From: Muribaculaceae bacterium Isolate-013 (NCI)
GTDB taxonomy: Bacteria; Bacteroidota; Bacteroidia; Bacteroidales; Muribaculaceae
Reading direction: 5' to 3'
DNA: 55,734 bases
Assembly: GCA_004102785.1 (NCBI GenBank)
Contig: SCEJ01000018.1
Span: forward strand, 1-55,734
Below the pieces are notes generated by a model, which did no database searches, was not told where the DNA came from, and saw nothing but the letters and a program-made list of their open reading frames with translations. The translations under genes and the position numbers were made by a program. This document shows, piece after piece, positions 1 through 9,400 of the stretch (positions are counted from its first letter, which is position 1; the number at the start of each line of letters is the position of its first letter).

Positions 1-127
1 TGTTTTTCAATTCCTGTCATAGAGAACAGGCATAATCCTAGAGTATTCCGAAAGATTAAGCATTCCGGAAAATACATGACTCTAACAAACTACGCTCGCG
101 CTATTTGACCTTAAGTAAACAGCATTG

Positions 128-283
128 GGATGCTCCGTGGAGCGCCCGGAGAAATGGATGATTTTTTTGTGCGGGGATGTATTAAATTGTCAGGTTCTAT
201 CAGACAGTATGAATGCTCTGTGGGTGGCTGCGCAAAACGCGGAAATTCAGTGTCTTTTTTTTCGGACGCTCCACAGAGCGTCC
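128..283. repeat. pair of inverted REP-like palindromes
   Basis: Two 20-base palindromic units lie at 128-147 (GGATGCTCCGTGGAGCGCCC) and 264-283 (GGACGCTCCACAGAGCGTCC). They are in opposite orientation, about 115 bases apart, like the paired units of a BIME. The same unit recurs as a tighter inverted pair at 41873-41892 and 41929-41948, between pdxA and a glycosyltransferase gene. The sequence shows recurrence and symmetry. That they are REP elements mobilised by the RAYT-like gene near 27.2 kb is inference. Confidence 0.6.
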
Positions 284-371
284 TTACGGCGAGGCAGGGT
301 CGGCAGGTCAGATACGGCGTCCGTGCGGCGAGGGGGCTGAGGCATTGGTATGGGGGCCGGGGGAAATGGCT

Positions 372-399
372 AAGGGGGTGCCCGGACGGGCACCCCCTT
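372..399. repeat. GC-rich perfect hairpin
   Basis: Arms AAGGGGGTGCCCG (372-384) and CGGGCACCCCCTT (387-399) are exact reverse complements around a two-base loop. There is no T-run on either side, so it does not look like an intrinsic terminator. It differs in sequence from the GGACGCTC-type units nearby and may be another family of intergenic palindrome. Confidence 0.5.
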
Positions 400-472
400 G
401 CAGGGATAAGACGGTAGGATATGTTCGGTTAAATCAGTGTCGGGTGTCGGGGCGCGGCGCCCCGGAGGGTTG

Positions 473-1867
473 TCACTTTACGGCGTACTTCTTGCCGTTT
501 ACGATGTAGATTCCGGCGGGGAGTCCGGCGAGAGCCTCATCGGTGGCCACGTTGATGCGCACGGCGATACCCTGGAGGTTGTAGACGGTGCTCAGAGCGG
601 GCTCGGCATCGGCGCCGGTCTCTTCAATACCGGTGACAACGGTGTTGTCGGCCGACATCACATAGGTGCGGGGGCCTGTGGTGGAGAAGCCGTTGCCCTG
701 TACAATAGACCAATATGCATAGTGGAAAGCAACACCTAATTTCTTGTTGGCGGGGAATTCCTTAGTATTGTTGATGTCAGTCTGATAGGTGTTGACCATA
801 CCGGCTACATGCATCATCGGAAGTGTGATGACCTCAGCACCTTCGGGTATGCCATTATATGCGCGGGTGGATGCAGCCTTATCAATATCGTAAATCAAAA
901 CCTGGGGCTGGAAGTCGGTGGGTATAACAGTGTTGCCGTCGTATTCGGGGAATTTTACGGCCACAAAGATTTTGGAGTCGCCCGAAGCGGCTGTGGTGGC
1001 ATCGTTGGCGATGATGTATTCAAAGGGAGGGCAGAAGTAGAATTCGCCGTGTGTGTCGGTGGTGTTGGCATAGTCCGCGGGGCGTGCTGTGCGGAACCAC
1101 TTGCCTTCACCCCGTTCTTCTTCCTTCACCGGATATGAGGGGTCGTGAGCATGGCAGGTGTATATCTGTCCGGAAACCTGGCCTGCGCCCAAAGCGGCTT
1201 CGGCAAGAGTAGTCAGGGTATAGGGCTCGGAGATCCCGTTGGTCACGCTCTCAACCTTGTAGCCGAAGGTACGGGTTTGTATCTCTCCACCCCCCGCGAA
1301 GTTGGCGCGGAAGTAATAGGAAATGGTGCTGTTGTTGGGGTAGGGATACTTAGATATAGCCTGCCATTTGCCATCTTCGTTTTTATTGAAGTTCTGATCG
1401 CGGTTCTCCTGATTGTTATTGATAATCAATTGAGGAACAAAGCCATCGGGCAGTTCATCTTCAGGGATGTCGAGAGTTATGTAGAGATATCCATTTTCGT
1501 CGTTGCCGATGGTGTAGGGTATTTCCGGAGCCCATATTGTTGGTGTGCCATTCTTGTCCCAGGGTTTGATTTTGATATATCGGCCGGAGATGCCAAAAGT
1601 TATTGCGTCTTCGCCAATCTGGTCCTTGATGGACTGCGGGATGTTCCATATAATCTGTCCGTTCTCGTCGAGGTTAGCTGCGGTATAGCTGATATTGGCA
1701 TCAGCGCTGTTCACAGATTTCACAAGGGTCACGGGGTCAACCGGAGCCGGCTCAGTAGTTTCGGTGCTTGGCTGCACATCTATTGTTTCAGCCGATGCCG
1801 GGCTGAAACTGCACAGTGCCAGGATTGACAGCAATGCGGGGAGCAGAGATGTTCTGAGTTTTTTCAT
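473..1867 (-). CDS. secreted protein with T9SS-like C-terminal tail
   Basis: A 464-residue exported protein of unknown function. Residues 1-26 form a signal peptide (KK, then a hydrophobic stretch ending in SPASA). The mature part is rich in acidic residues, Asn, Tyr and Gly, as is common in beta-rich surface proteins of Bacteroidales. The last ~50 residues (GIEETG..., YNLQGIAV, LPAGIYIVNGKKYAVK) resemble the type A sorting domain recognised by the T9SS, in which a strand pair ends in G.Y.V plus basic residues. The start is the only ATG in front of a proper signal sequence. It is probably a single-gene unit; a TAnnTTTG-like box on this strand lies far upstream (2196-2203). The body could be a cell-surface or carbohydrate-related module, but nothing specific is recognisable. 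Confidence 0.8.
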   Translation of the reverse strand: MKKLRTSLLPALLSILALCSFSPASAETIDVQPSTETTEPAPVDPVTLVKSVNSADANISYTAANLDENGQIIWNIPQSIKDQIGEDAITFGISGRYIKIKPWDKNGTPTIWAPEIPYTIGNDENGYLYITLDIPEDELPDGFVPQLIINNNQENRDQNFNKNEDGKWQAISKYPYPNNSTISYYFRANFAGGGEIQTRTFGYKVESVTNGISEPYTLTTLAEAALGAGQVSGQIYTCHAHDPSYPVKEEERGEGKWFRTARPADYANTTDTHGEFYFCPPFEYIIANDATTAASGDSKIFVAVKFPEYDGNTVIPTDFQPQVLIYDIDKAASTRAYNGIPEGAEVITLPMMHVAGMVNTYQTDINNTKEFPANKKLGVAFHYAYWSIVQGNGFSTTGPRTYVMSADNTVVTGIEETGADAEPALSTVYNLQGIAVRINVATDEALAGLPAGIYIVNGKKYAVK

Positions 1868-2195
1868 CAGGTAAATATTAATAAGGAAAGTTAGTAATAC
1901 GTTTAGGTTTAATTCGGTAGATAGGATTGGTATGTGTTAGGTACGAAGTCGGGGCGGATGGTATCGGCAGGCAATCACGCGGTGGCGATGTATGACGGAG
2001 CTGTCCGGCCGTTCCGTGTAGAAACATCAGATTTGCTGTGTAGCGTCAGTATTATTAGTGTGCCGTGTACAAGAAATTGTATCAAATGCCTTATCACTCT
2101 TGAAGCACGGTAGGGTATGGAATGCCAAAAAGAAGCCGGGGGGTCAGGGCCGGTGTGAAATCGGCGAGCGCCGCAGGCTTTGCTACATAGCGGCG

Positions 2196-2203
2196 CAAAG
2201 GTA
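2196..2203 (-). promoter_or_regulatory. possible -7 box (TACCTTTG)
   Basis: Read on the minus strand this is an exact TAnnTTTG box. It sits about 330 bases before the next minus-strand gene, so it would give a long leader or a separate small transcript. No clear TTTG lies at the right distance. The remaining intergenic sequence from 1868 to 2415 shows no other gene that I can support. Confidence 0.3.
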
Positions 2204-2415
2204 ATGAAAATTTGCTTGCAAATTACAATGGGGGGGGGTAAATGTAACCAAAAAATAACTAAAATGTAACATTGGCATGGCTTTTTATCACACCACATGC
2301 CGGAATCGTATGTCGGCGCGGGAGCGTGATGCGGTGATGTCACGTATCGCGGCTATGGGCGGGTTTGACACGCATTTGACAAATAATGCATATTTTTAAT
2401 AAATTTAGCATTTTG

Positions 2416-2447
2416 TTTGGACGATTATAGTTTTATGTGTAAATTTG
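2416..2447 (+). promoter_or_regulatory. Bacteroidetes-type promoter for the giant secreted-protein pair
   Basis: TTTG at 2416-2419 and TAAATTTG at 2440-2447 are separated by 20 bases and match the housekeeping promoter of Bacteroidetes (-33 TTTG, -7 TAnnTTTG). Transcription would start near 2454, giving a leader of about 55 bases before the ATG at 2508. It probably drives both large secreted-protein genes. Confidence 0.7.
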
Positions 2448-2507
2448 CGATGCTCATATCCAAAATATGTGACGCCGATTCATTATTCACACCATATTCA
2501 TATCAGC

Positions 2508-5500
2508 ATGAAGAAACTCTACACCATGCTCTTGGGCGCAGCGATACCCCTTATGGGATATGCCGACGCGAAGACAGTGCCTTATCAGTCAACATTCTAT
2601 CAGGATGAGGAGTGGGTTGTGCACAACCTCAACAACGACGACAAAACCTGGGAGGACAATGACAACTCCACGGATTTCTCCGGTTCAGGCTTCTCTGTGG
2701 GGAAGACCTACCACTATCACAGAGACAACCAGGCCGACGACTGGCTGATAGGCCCGGCAATACACCTGGAGGCCGGCAAGCAGTATAAAGTCAAGTTCTA
2801 TCTCCGCACACAGGGCTCCGATGCCGAGGATGTGACCCTCTATATCGGCACCTCCGACCAGCCCGCCGAGCTGAAGGAGTCAACCGCGCTGATTGAGTTT
2901 GTCGACCATAAGGATACCGCCGGGGCATACCACGCGAAGGCTTTCACAGTGCCGGCCACGGGCGACTATCATTTCGGCATATATGCCTATTCGCCGAAAT
3001 ACAGGTATAATATAAAGATAACCGGCTTCCAGGTGCGCGAGGATGTGTTCACCCCCGGCGCGCCCACCAATCTGACGGTGATCCCCGGCGCCGACCGCGC
3101 GCTTCAGGCAAGGCTTGCCTGGAGCCTCCCCGTCAAGGACCTTGACGGGGAGGATATACCTGCCGGCTATACATATGACGAGGTACGCATCACACGCGAC
3201 GGCGTGCTGCTCAACACGCCGCAACTGGCCGGCGACGCCACGGAGTTCACCGACACCGAGGCTTACGGCCTCACCTCCGGAAAGCACACCTACGAGGTTG
3301 TTTCCGTGGTCAACGGAGCCGCTTCGCCCGCCGCCACCGTAGTCTCGAGGTATATCGGCCCGATAGCCCCGATGGCTATCCCCTTCTCGGCTCTGACCGA
3401 TACCTGGTCCGCAGATGATGATTTCGAGACTCTCTGGAGCACTGACAAAGGGCGTGGCTCCGACCAGTCCCAATCATGGAGCTTATATTCTACCACATGG
3501 GGCGACATTGTAAAGTCTCTGCGCTACTATTCATCGACCTCCATGGACGAATGGCTCATATCGCCCCCGATGAATTTCGCCGAAGCGGGCGTTTACAGAG
3601 TGTCGTATAACGCCAGTTTCGCAACAGAGGCTTCCACGCTCACCATGTACACCGGCACGGGCACCACTCTGGGGGGCTACACCGACGCATTCGCTGAAAT
3701 CACCGGAAAACTGGTGAAGGACAGCCCCGTCTACGGATATATCTCCGTCGACACTCCCTGCCAGAAGCAACTGGCGTTCCACACCGACTGCTCCTCCACC
3801 GGGTGGAATTACTATGATATCTATGACATAAAGGTGGAGAAATGGCATCTCGCTCCGGCACAGATCGCCGACCTGGCAGCTTCCGTGAGCGACGACGGCG
3901 AGCAGGTAATCCTCACATGGACCAACCCCTCGACCACCAACACCGGCGACCCTCTCGCTGCGATAACAAAGCATATCGTGTACTGCGACGGCGAGATGAT
4001 TGCCACCGTAACCGACAACCTCACCCCCGGCGCGGCCGCCTCCTACACCCACACCGACCCCGCGCCCGGCATCCACACCTATTATGTGGAGACCTACTCC
4101 GGCGATGAAAAGGCCGACGGCACCCCCATGCAGGTGACTTCGGCATGGGTGGGCGACGAGTCTCAGACGGTGCCTTACTCAACCTACTTCACTGACGCCA
4201 CACGCCCGATATGGACCGGCTTCGACGGCAACGCCGACGGCATCACATTCGTGTATCCCGATACCGACGCAAGCAGCAAGCCCACCCTGGCAAAGGTTTC
4301 AGAGGTGACCCAGCACGACGATTATCTCCTCTCGCCATATTTCAATATCGACAAGCCCGGCTACTACAACGTGCGCTTTGCGGTGGCCGGCGGTGCCTAC
4401 GGCTACAAGCTCGAGATGGGCCATGTGGCCGACAAGAAGAATGTGGCCGCTTCGTTTGTGAAGACCGGCGACGACTTCAGCATGAACGGCAACTATTCGT
4501 CGAGCTACTTCGAGCAGATGTTCCATTTCGACGCTCCCGGACGCTATGCCATGGCACTTCACACGGTGAATACAGGCAACCCCGCCACCAGCTCCGACAG
4601 GGCTATCGAGGTGTCGCAGTTCCTTGTAGAGTATGTGCCGGTCAACCCGGCCCGCCCCGAGGACTTCACCGCCTCGCCCGCTCCCGGCAACGAACTCAAG
4701 GCTGTGCTCAAATGGACTAACCCCACTGAATCGAACTTCGAGGGAGTGACTCCAGTTATCGCCAAAGCCGTGATCTCGCGCAAGCAGGGCTATGCCCTCT
4801 TCGAGGAGGTAGGCGTGGTGACCGAAGGGCTGGAGCCCGGCGAGGAGTTCACATGGTACGACGAAACACTCACCACCCCCGGCATCTACAAATACCAGGT
4901 GGTGCTTGAAGGCCCCGAAGGGAAGGACGGCAGCGCCTACGCGCAGGCCACCACCACATGGGTGGGCCCCGGCTACTCACTCCCCGTGAGCGTGCATATG
5001 GACGACAGCGACCCCGACCTGAGCTCTACCGAATGGTCAATCTACAATGTGAACGGCGATTCCAACTATTATGTAGGCGAGATTACCTGGGAAAAACTTT
5101 CGGGAAGCATAGGCATTACCTCAAACAACGCCGAGGATACCGACGACTGGGCCATCCACGGTTTCTACCAGTTCGACAAGGGCGACGAGTATAAGTTCAC
5201 CGTGCGCAACTACACCTCCAACACCACCACTACCGACTGGGAGCTCTGGCTGGGCGACTCCGACCACTATGACGGCATGACCGTGAAGCTGGCCGACATC
5301 ACAACCCCCGCCGAGCAGTATGTGAAAGAGGACCACTCGTTTATCCTCGTGGTGACCGACGGAGCCGACGACAGTGACGCTCCCGAGGCTCAGTCAGCCG
5401 GCGACAACGCCGCCCTGCCACGCTTCAATGTGGCTCCCGGCGCGACCGCTATCGGTCTCCACCTCGCCCAGCGCGGCCAGGTTTCGGTCAGCGGTTTCGC

Positions 5501-6416
5501 ATTCGAGGTGCTCAAGCGCGCCGTCAGGGGTGTGGTTATGTCGCAGACCGAGGCCGAGCTTCTTCCCGGCGCCACTCTGGCTCTGACTGCAACCGTGATG
5601 CCTGAGGACGCTACCGACAAGACTGTGACATGGACCTCCTCCGACGAGGCCGTGGCAACTGTCGACGCCGAAGGCAACGTCACCGCCGTAGCTCCCGGCC
5701 AGGCCGAGATTACCGCAACTTCCAACGGCTTCATTGCCGTGTGCGACCTTACGGTAAGCCCCGTGAAGGCTCAGTCGGTGACCCTCTCCGCCTCTGAGGC
5801 CGAACTCACCGAAGGCGACACCTTCCGGCTCACTGCCGAGGTGGCTCCCGCCGATGTCACTGACAAGACCGTGACATGGACCTCCTCCGACGAGGCTGTG
5901 GCCACCGTCGACGCCAGCGGCCTTGTTACCGCCGTGGCTCCCGGCTCCGCCACCGTGACCGCCTCATGCGGCGAAGCGTCGGCAACCTGCGAGGTCACCG
6001 TAAACGCCCGTGTAATCGAGGTTACCGGCATCACTCTCGACAAGACTTCGATATTCGGCGCCCCCGGCAATAGCGAGCAGCTCTCAGCCGAGGTGACTCC
6101 CGCCAATGCCACTGACGAGACCGTGACCTGGACCTCCTCCGACGAGGCTGTGGCCACTGTCGACGCCAACGGTCTGGTTGCGTTCATCGCCGACGGCGAA
6201 GCCGTGATAACCGCCTCGTGCGGCGGATTCTCCGCCACCTGCGATGTGAAGGTGGTTTCATCGGGGCTCGCCCTCATCCCGGCCGACATGCGCAACGACG
6301 CCCGCGTCTACACCCTCGGCGGCGTAGAGGTCAAGGCCGAGAACCTCAATCCCGGGTTCTACATCGTGACCTACCTCCGCGACGGTGTGCGCGTATCCTC
6401 CAAAATACGTCTTTGA
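2508..6416 (+). CDS. giant secreted protein with choice-of-anchor-J-like and Big2 domains
   Basis: About 1,302 residues. I chose the ATG at 2508 because it begins a clean signal peptide (MKKLYTMLLGAAIPLMGYADA); the frame runs 21 codons further upstream but without signal character. The N-terminal two thirds alternates jelly-roll-like modules with the choice-of-anchor J signature (DDWLIGP, DEWLISP, DDYLLSP, DDWAIHG) and fibronectin type III-like linkers (AP..L.V.PG.., LTWTNPST). Then come three Big2 Ig-like domains, each with VTWTSSDEAVATVDA. A short T9SS-like tail ends in NPGFYIVTYLRDGVRVSSKIRL. Function: probably surface adhesion or glycan contact (inference). The next gene follows after 23 bases and has the same architecture, so the two form an operon and are likely paralogues. 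Confidence 0.85.
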   Translation: MKKLYTMLLGAAIPLMGYADAKTVPYQSTFYQDEEWVVHNLNNDDKTWEDNDNSTDFSGSGFSVGKTYHYHRDNQADDWLIGPAIHLEAGKQYKVKFYLRTQGSDAEDVTLYIGTSDQPAELKESTALIEFVDHKDTAGAYHAKAFTVPATGDYHFGIYAYSPKYRYNIKITGFQVREDVFTPGAPTNLTVIPGADRALQARLAWSLPVKDLDGEDIPAGYTYDEVRITRDGVLLNTPQLAGDATEFTDTEAYGLTSGKHTYEVVSVVNGAASPAATVVSRYIGPIAPMAIPFSALTDTWSADDDFETLWSTDKGRGSDQSQSWSLYSTTWGDIVKSLRYYSSTSMDEWLISPPMNFAEAGVYRVSYNASFATEASTLTMYTGTGTTLGGYTDAFAEITGKLVKDSPVYGYISVDTPCQKQLAFHTDCSSTGWNYYDIYDIKVEKWHLAPAQIADLAASVSDDGEQVILTWTNPSTTNTGDPLAAITKHIVYCDGEMIATVTDNLTPGAAASYTHTDPAPGIHTYYVETYSGDEKADGTPMQVTSAWVGDESQTVPYSTYFTDATRPIWTGFDGNADGITFVYPDTDASSKPTLAKVSEVTQHDDYLLSPYFNIDKPGYYNVRFAVAGGAYGYKLEMGHVADKKNVAASFVKTGDDFSMNGNYSSSYFEQMFHFDAPGRYAMALHTVNTGNPATSSDRAIEVSQFLVEYVPVNPARPEDFTASPAPGNELKAVLKWTNPTESNFEGVTPVIAKAVISRKQGYALFEEVGVVTEGLEPGEEFTWYDETLTTPGIYKYQVVLEGPEGKDGSAYAQATTTWVGPGYSLPVSVHMDDSDPDLSSTEWSIYNVNGDSNYYVGEITWEKLSGSIGITSNNAEDTDDWAIHGFYQFDKGDEYKFTVRNYTSNTTTTDWELWLGDSDHYDGMTVKLADITTPAEQYVKEDHSFILVVTDGADDSDAPEAQSAGDNAALPRFNVAPGATAIGLHLAQRGQVSVSGFAFEVLKRAVRGVVMSQTEAELLPGATLALTATVMPEDATDKTVTWTSSDEAVATVDAEGNVTAVAPGQAEITATSNGFIAVCDLTVSPVKAQSVTLSASEAELTEGDTFRLTAEVAPADVTDKTVTWTSSDEAVATVDASGLVTAVAPGSATVTASCGEASATCEVTVNARVIEVTGITLDKTSIFGAPGNSEQLSAEVTPANATDETVTWTSSDEAVATVDANGLVAFIADGEAVITASCGGFSATCDVKVVSSGLALIPADMRNDARVYTLGGVEVKAENLNPGFYIVTYLRDGVRVSSKIRL
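5625..6167 (+). repeat. three near-identical DNA repeats inside the Big2 domains
   Basis: The segments 5625-5669, 5871-5915 and 6123-6167 (45 bases each) encode the same stretch VTWTSSDEAVATVDA and differ at only a few, mostly silent, positions. The spacing is about 246-252 bases, one Big2 domain. Such DNA identity suggests recent duplication or gene conversion and could allow domain number to vary. Confidence 0.75.
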
Positions 6417-6439
6417 TTATGTAACCTAATATCACGAAT

Positions 6440-9400
6440 ATGAAGAGAATCAGCATCGCGGCTGCTGCCGCAATGTTGGCCTTCACCCAGAACTTTGCCT
6501 CATCGCCGGGGCAAAGTTTTGTGGTTGAAAAGGTCAGAGGCCAGAACCGGCCGGAATGTGAGATTCCTGTGCGCGCCGGCGCATTGCCGCGGGCGCCTCA
6601 GCCCATGACTGTGACGCAGCGGGCAAATGCCGTGAAGCCGCCCTACAAGGTGCCCGGTGTGGAGCCGGTGAAGCTCCCCGGAGGCAACACGGTGCTTGCC
6701 GGCGCCCTGGTTTACAGCGACCTGTGGGGGCAGACCGATGCCTCAGGCAACTATGTGAATCCGATTACCGCCGGCTTCTACACCGTAGAGGCTCGCGAGG
6801 GTGGCAAAATCAGCCAGTTGCGCCTAAACCAGGCTCTGGTGAGGATGCGTGCCGGCGTGAAGGTGGGCACCCTCTACTACGGCATATCTACCGCCGACCA
6901 GGATGAGCGTGCGTTCCTGACCACGTACTACACCTCGTCGTGGAGCACGCGCTCGCAGGAGGAAATCGATGTGGTGAACGTGCCAACGGACCTGACCTAC
7001 TCCACGGCCACCGGCACTGTCTACGGTTTCTTCTACAATGACGAGCATCAGAACTACGACCGGTTCTGCACCTACAACCTCTACGACGGCGAGGCCACCG
7101 ACCTTTACGAGGTGGACCGCAACGGATATGCCGTGGCGGCCAACGACAAAGGTGAGATTTACGGCATAATGGGCGCCACCGGCTGGCTTATACGTCTTTA
7201 TCCCGACCGCCGCAGCTCCCCCAACGGCTACGGCTTCGAGTATATCGGCAAAACCGGATTCTCGCCGGGATATGTCAACTCGATGGCTTTCGATGACGCC
7301 ACCGGGAAGCTCTACTGGTGCGCCAACGGCATTGACGGCTATTCGGCGCTGCTGGAGGTCGACACCGCCACCGGCGCCGCCACTGAAATCATGCATTTCG
7401 ACAACAACGAGTCGTTTGCCGGAATTTTCGCGCAGCCTTACCGGGTGCCCGACGCCGCCCCGGCGGCTCCGTCAGGCCTGACGGTGAACTACTCCGCTCC
7501 GGGCGCCCTGACGGCCACCCTGGAGTGTGTGATGCCTTCGGCGTCCTACAACGGCGGGGCGCTGGCCGGGCCGCTGAGCGCTGTGTTCAGCGTCGACGGG
7601 GCCGTGGTGGCGCAGATCGACGGCCTGCAGCCAGGTGCCGCCGCCATGACCGAGACCCTTACGCTCCCGGAAGGGGAGTCGCTGGTGGAGGTGTTCGCCG
7701 CCTCGGCCACCTATCGCGGCGATGTGGCTTCGGCCACGGCATGGGGCGGGGAGGATACTCCGGCGGCTGTGACGGCGCTGACCCTGGCTGATGTTGACGG
7801 ACGACCCACACTCTCATGGGAGGCGCCCGCCGCCGGCATCCACGGTCAGTGGTTCGACCCGGCGGGGCTTACCTACACCGTGACACGCCTGACCGACAAC
7901 GCCTCCTTCACAGGCATCACCGCCACAACCTGGGCCGACGAGGCGCCCGCCGGAATGGCGGCGCTGGCCTATTCGGTGACGGCGGTCAACGCCAGGGGGG
8001 AGAGCCCGGCTGTGACCACCCCGAAAATGGTGTTCGGCTCGGGCTTCGCCATACCGTTCACCGTGGGCTTCGATTCGGAGGCCGATTTCGAGCTGTGGCG
8101 CCTGTTTGACCTCAACGGCAACACCACGTGGGTGTATGACCCCAAGGAGGAGGCCGTGAGCTATTCCTACGGCACAGAGGTGGAGCGCGAGGGGGACGAC
8201 TGGCTCATTTCGCCGCGTTTCAGCCTCAGCAAAGGGGTGACCTACGCCCTCCTTTTCTCAGCCAAAAGCCGCCAGGCGCGCTACACGGAGAATTTCCGCT
8301 TCTGCCTCGGCACGGCCGACAACCCCGATGCGATGACCCGTGTGCTGGCCGACCGGCCCGGCTACGACAACGCGGCAGGCTACCGCGACGAGCGTGTGCT
8401 CTTCACGGTCGATGCCGACGGCATATATTACCTGGGACTCCACTGCTACTCGCCGGCGCACAACTGGACTCTGTACGTCGACAACATCGGCATCATGGAG
8501 GTGTCGGCGCAGGTGCCGGCTCCGGTGGAGGCGCTTGCCGTGACTCCGGGCGCGCAGGGCGCGCAGGAGGCTACCGTGACAATGACCGCCCCGGCCGCAT
8601 ATGCCTCGGGCGACGAGATGACCTCGCCGGTGAATGTGGCGCTCTACCGCAACGACTCGGCAACGCCGTGCAAGAGCTGGAACGCCGTGGAGCCGGGTGC
8701 CGGGCTGTCGTGGACCGATACTTCGTTCGCTTCCGCCGGCACTGTCACCTACCGCGCGGTGGCTTCCAACAGCCACGGAGCGGGGGAGGCATGCGAGGCT
8801 TCGGCCTTTGTGGGGGTTGACCTTCCCGGCCCGGTGGAGAATCTTACTCTGACGGAGGGGGCCGACGGCGCTGTGACGCTGAGCTGGGATGCCCCTGCCG
8901 GAGGAGCCAACGGCGGCTGGTTCGACCCCTCGGGTCTGACTTACCGCGTGATGCGCAGCATCGATGTGGCGGAACTGGCCGACGGCCTTGCCGCGACATC
9001 GTTCACCGACCGCACTATCTCACTTGACCGCCAGGAACTGTGTTACTACCTTGTGTGGCCCGTCACCGCCGACGGCCGCCGCGGCACATATGCCAACACG
9101 CCGCTTAATGTGGTGCTCGGTCCGGCGCTCCGGGTTCCGGTGTCGGAGACCTTTGCCGGCGCCGACATGAGCCTCTATCCGTGGACCGACGAATCTGACG
9201 GCTCTGTGAGGCTGTGGACGCTGGAGAATTCCGGCATCAACCCGCCGTGCGCCGACCAGAACGGCGACCGGGGGCTGGCCATGTGTATCGCCACGGCCAA
9301 CACCGCCGGCCTTACCGGATATTTCCTCTCGCCTAAAATCTCGCTTGACGGGGTGGATGAGCCGGAGCTTTCATTTTGGTTCTACCACTCGGCTTCGCCC

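Larger units (their letters stand above)
1..472. other. gene-free left flank with palindromic repeats
   Basis: I see no convincing gene here. A minus-strand frame is open from an ATG at 77 to the window edge (25 codons), but nothing in it is recognisable. The rest holds two inverted copies of a GGAYGCTC/GAGCGTCC palindrome and one GC-rich hairpin, listed separately. The region lies downstream of the secreted-protein gene that reads towards it. Confidence 0.5.

Noticed and set aside
448-464. GGGGCGCGGCGCCCC hairpin as terminator of the first gene
   Set aside because: The palindrome leaves a one-base loop if fully paired, and there is no T-run on the minus strand, so I could not support a terminator.
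1145-1828. 227-codon plus-strand frame opposite the first secreted protein
   Set aside because: The minus-strand frame has a signal peptide and sorting tail; this frame has neither and only reflects the reverse complement.
2120-2203. possible small RNA between a -7 box and a C-rich hairpin on the minus strand
   Set aside because: The supposed terminator stem has only four paired bases. Without transcript data this is too weak to list.
5625-6167. CRISPR-like regular repeats
   Set aside because: Three repeats with a ~250-base period inside a reading frame are Big2 domains, not a CRISPR array. No short spaced repeats were found anywhere in the window.
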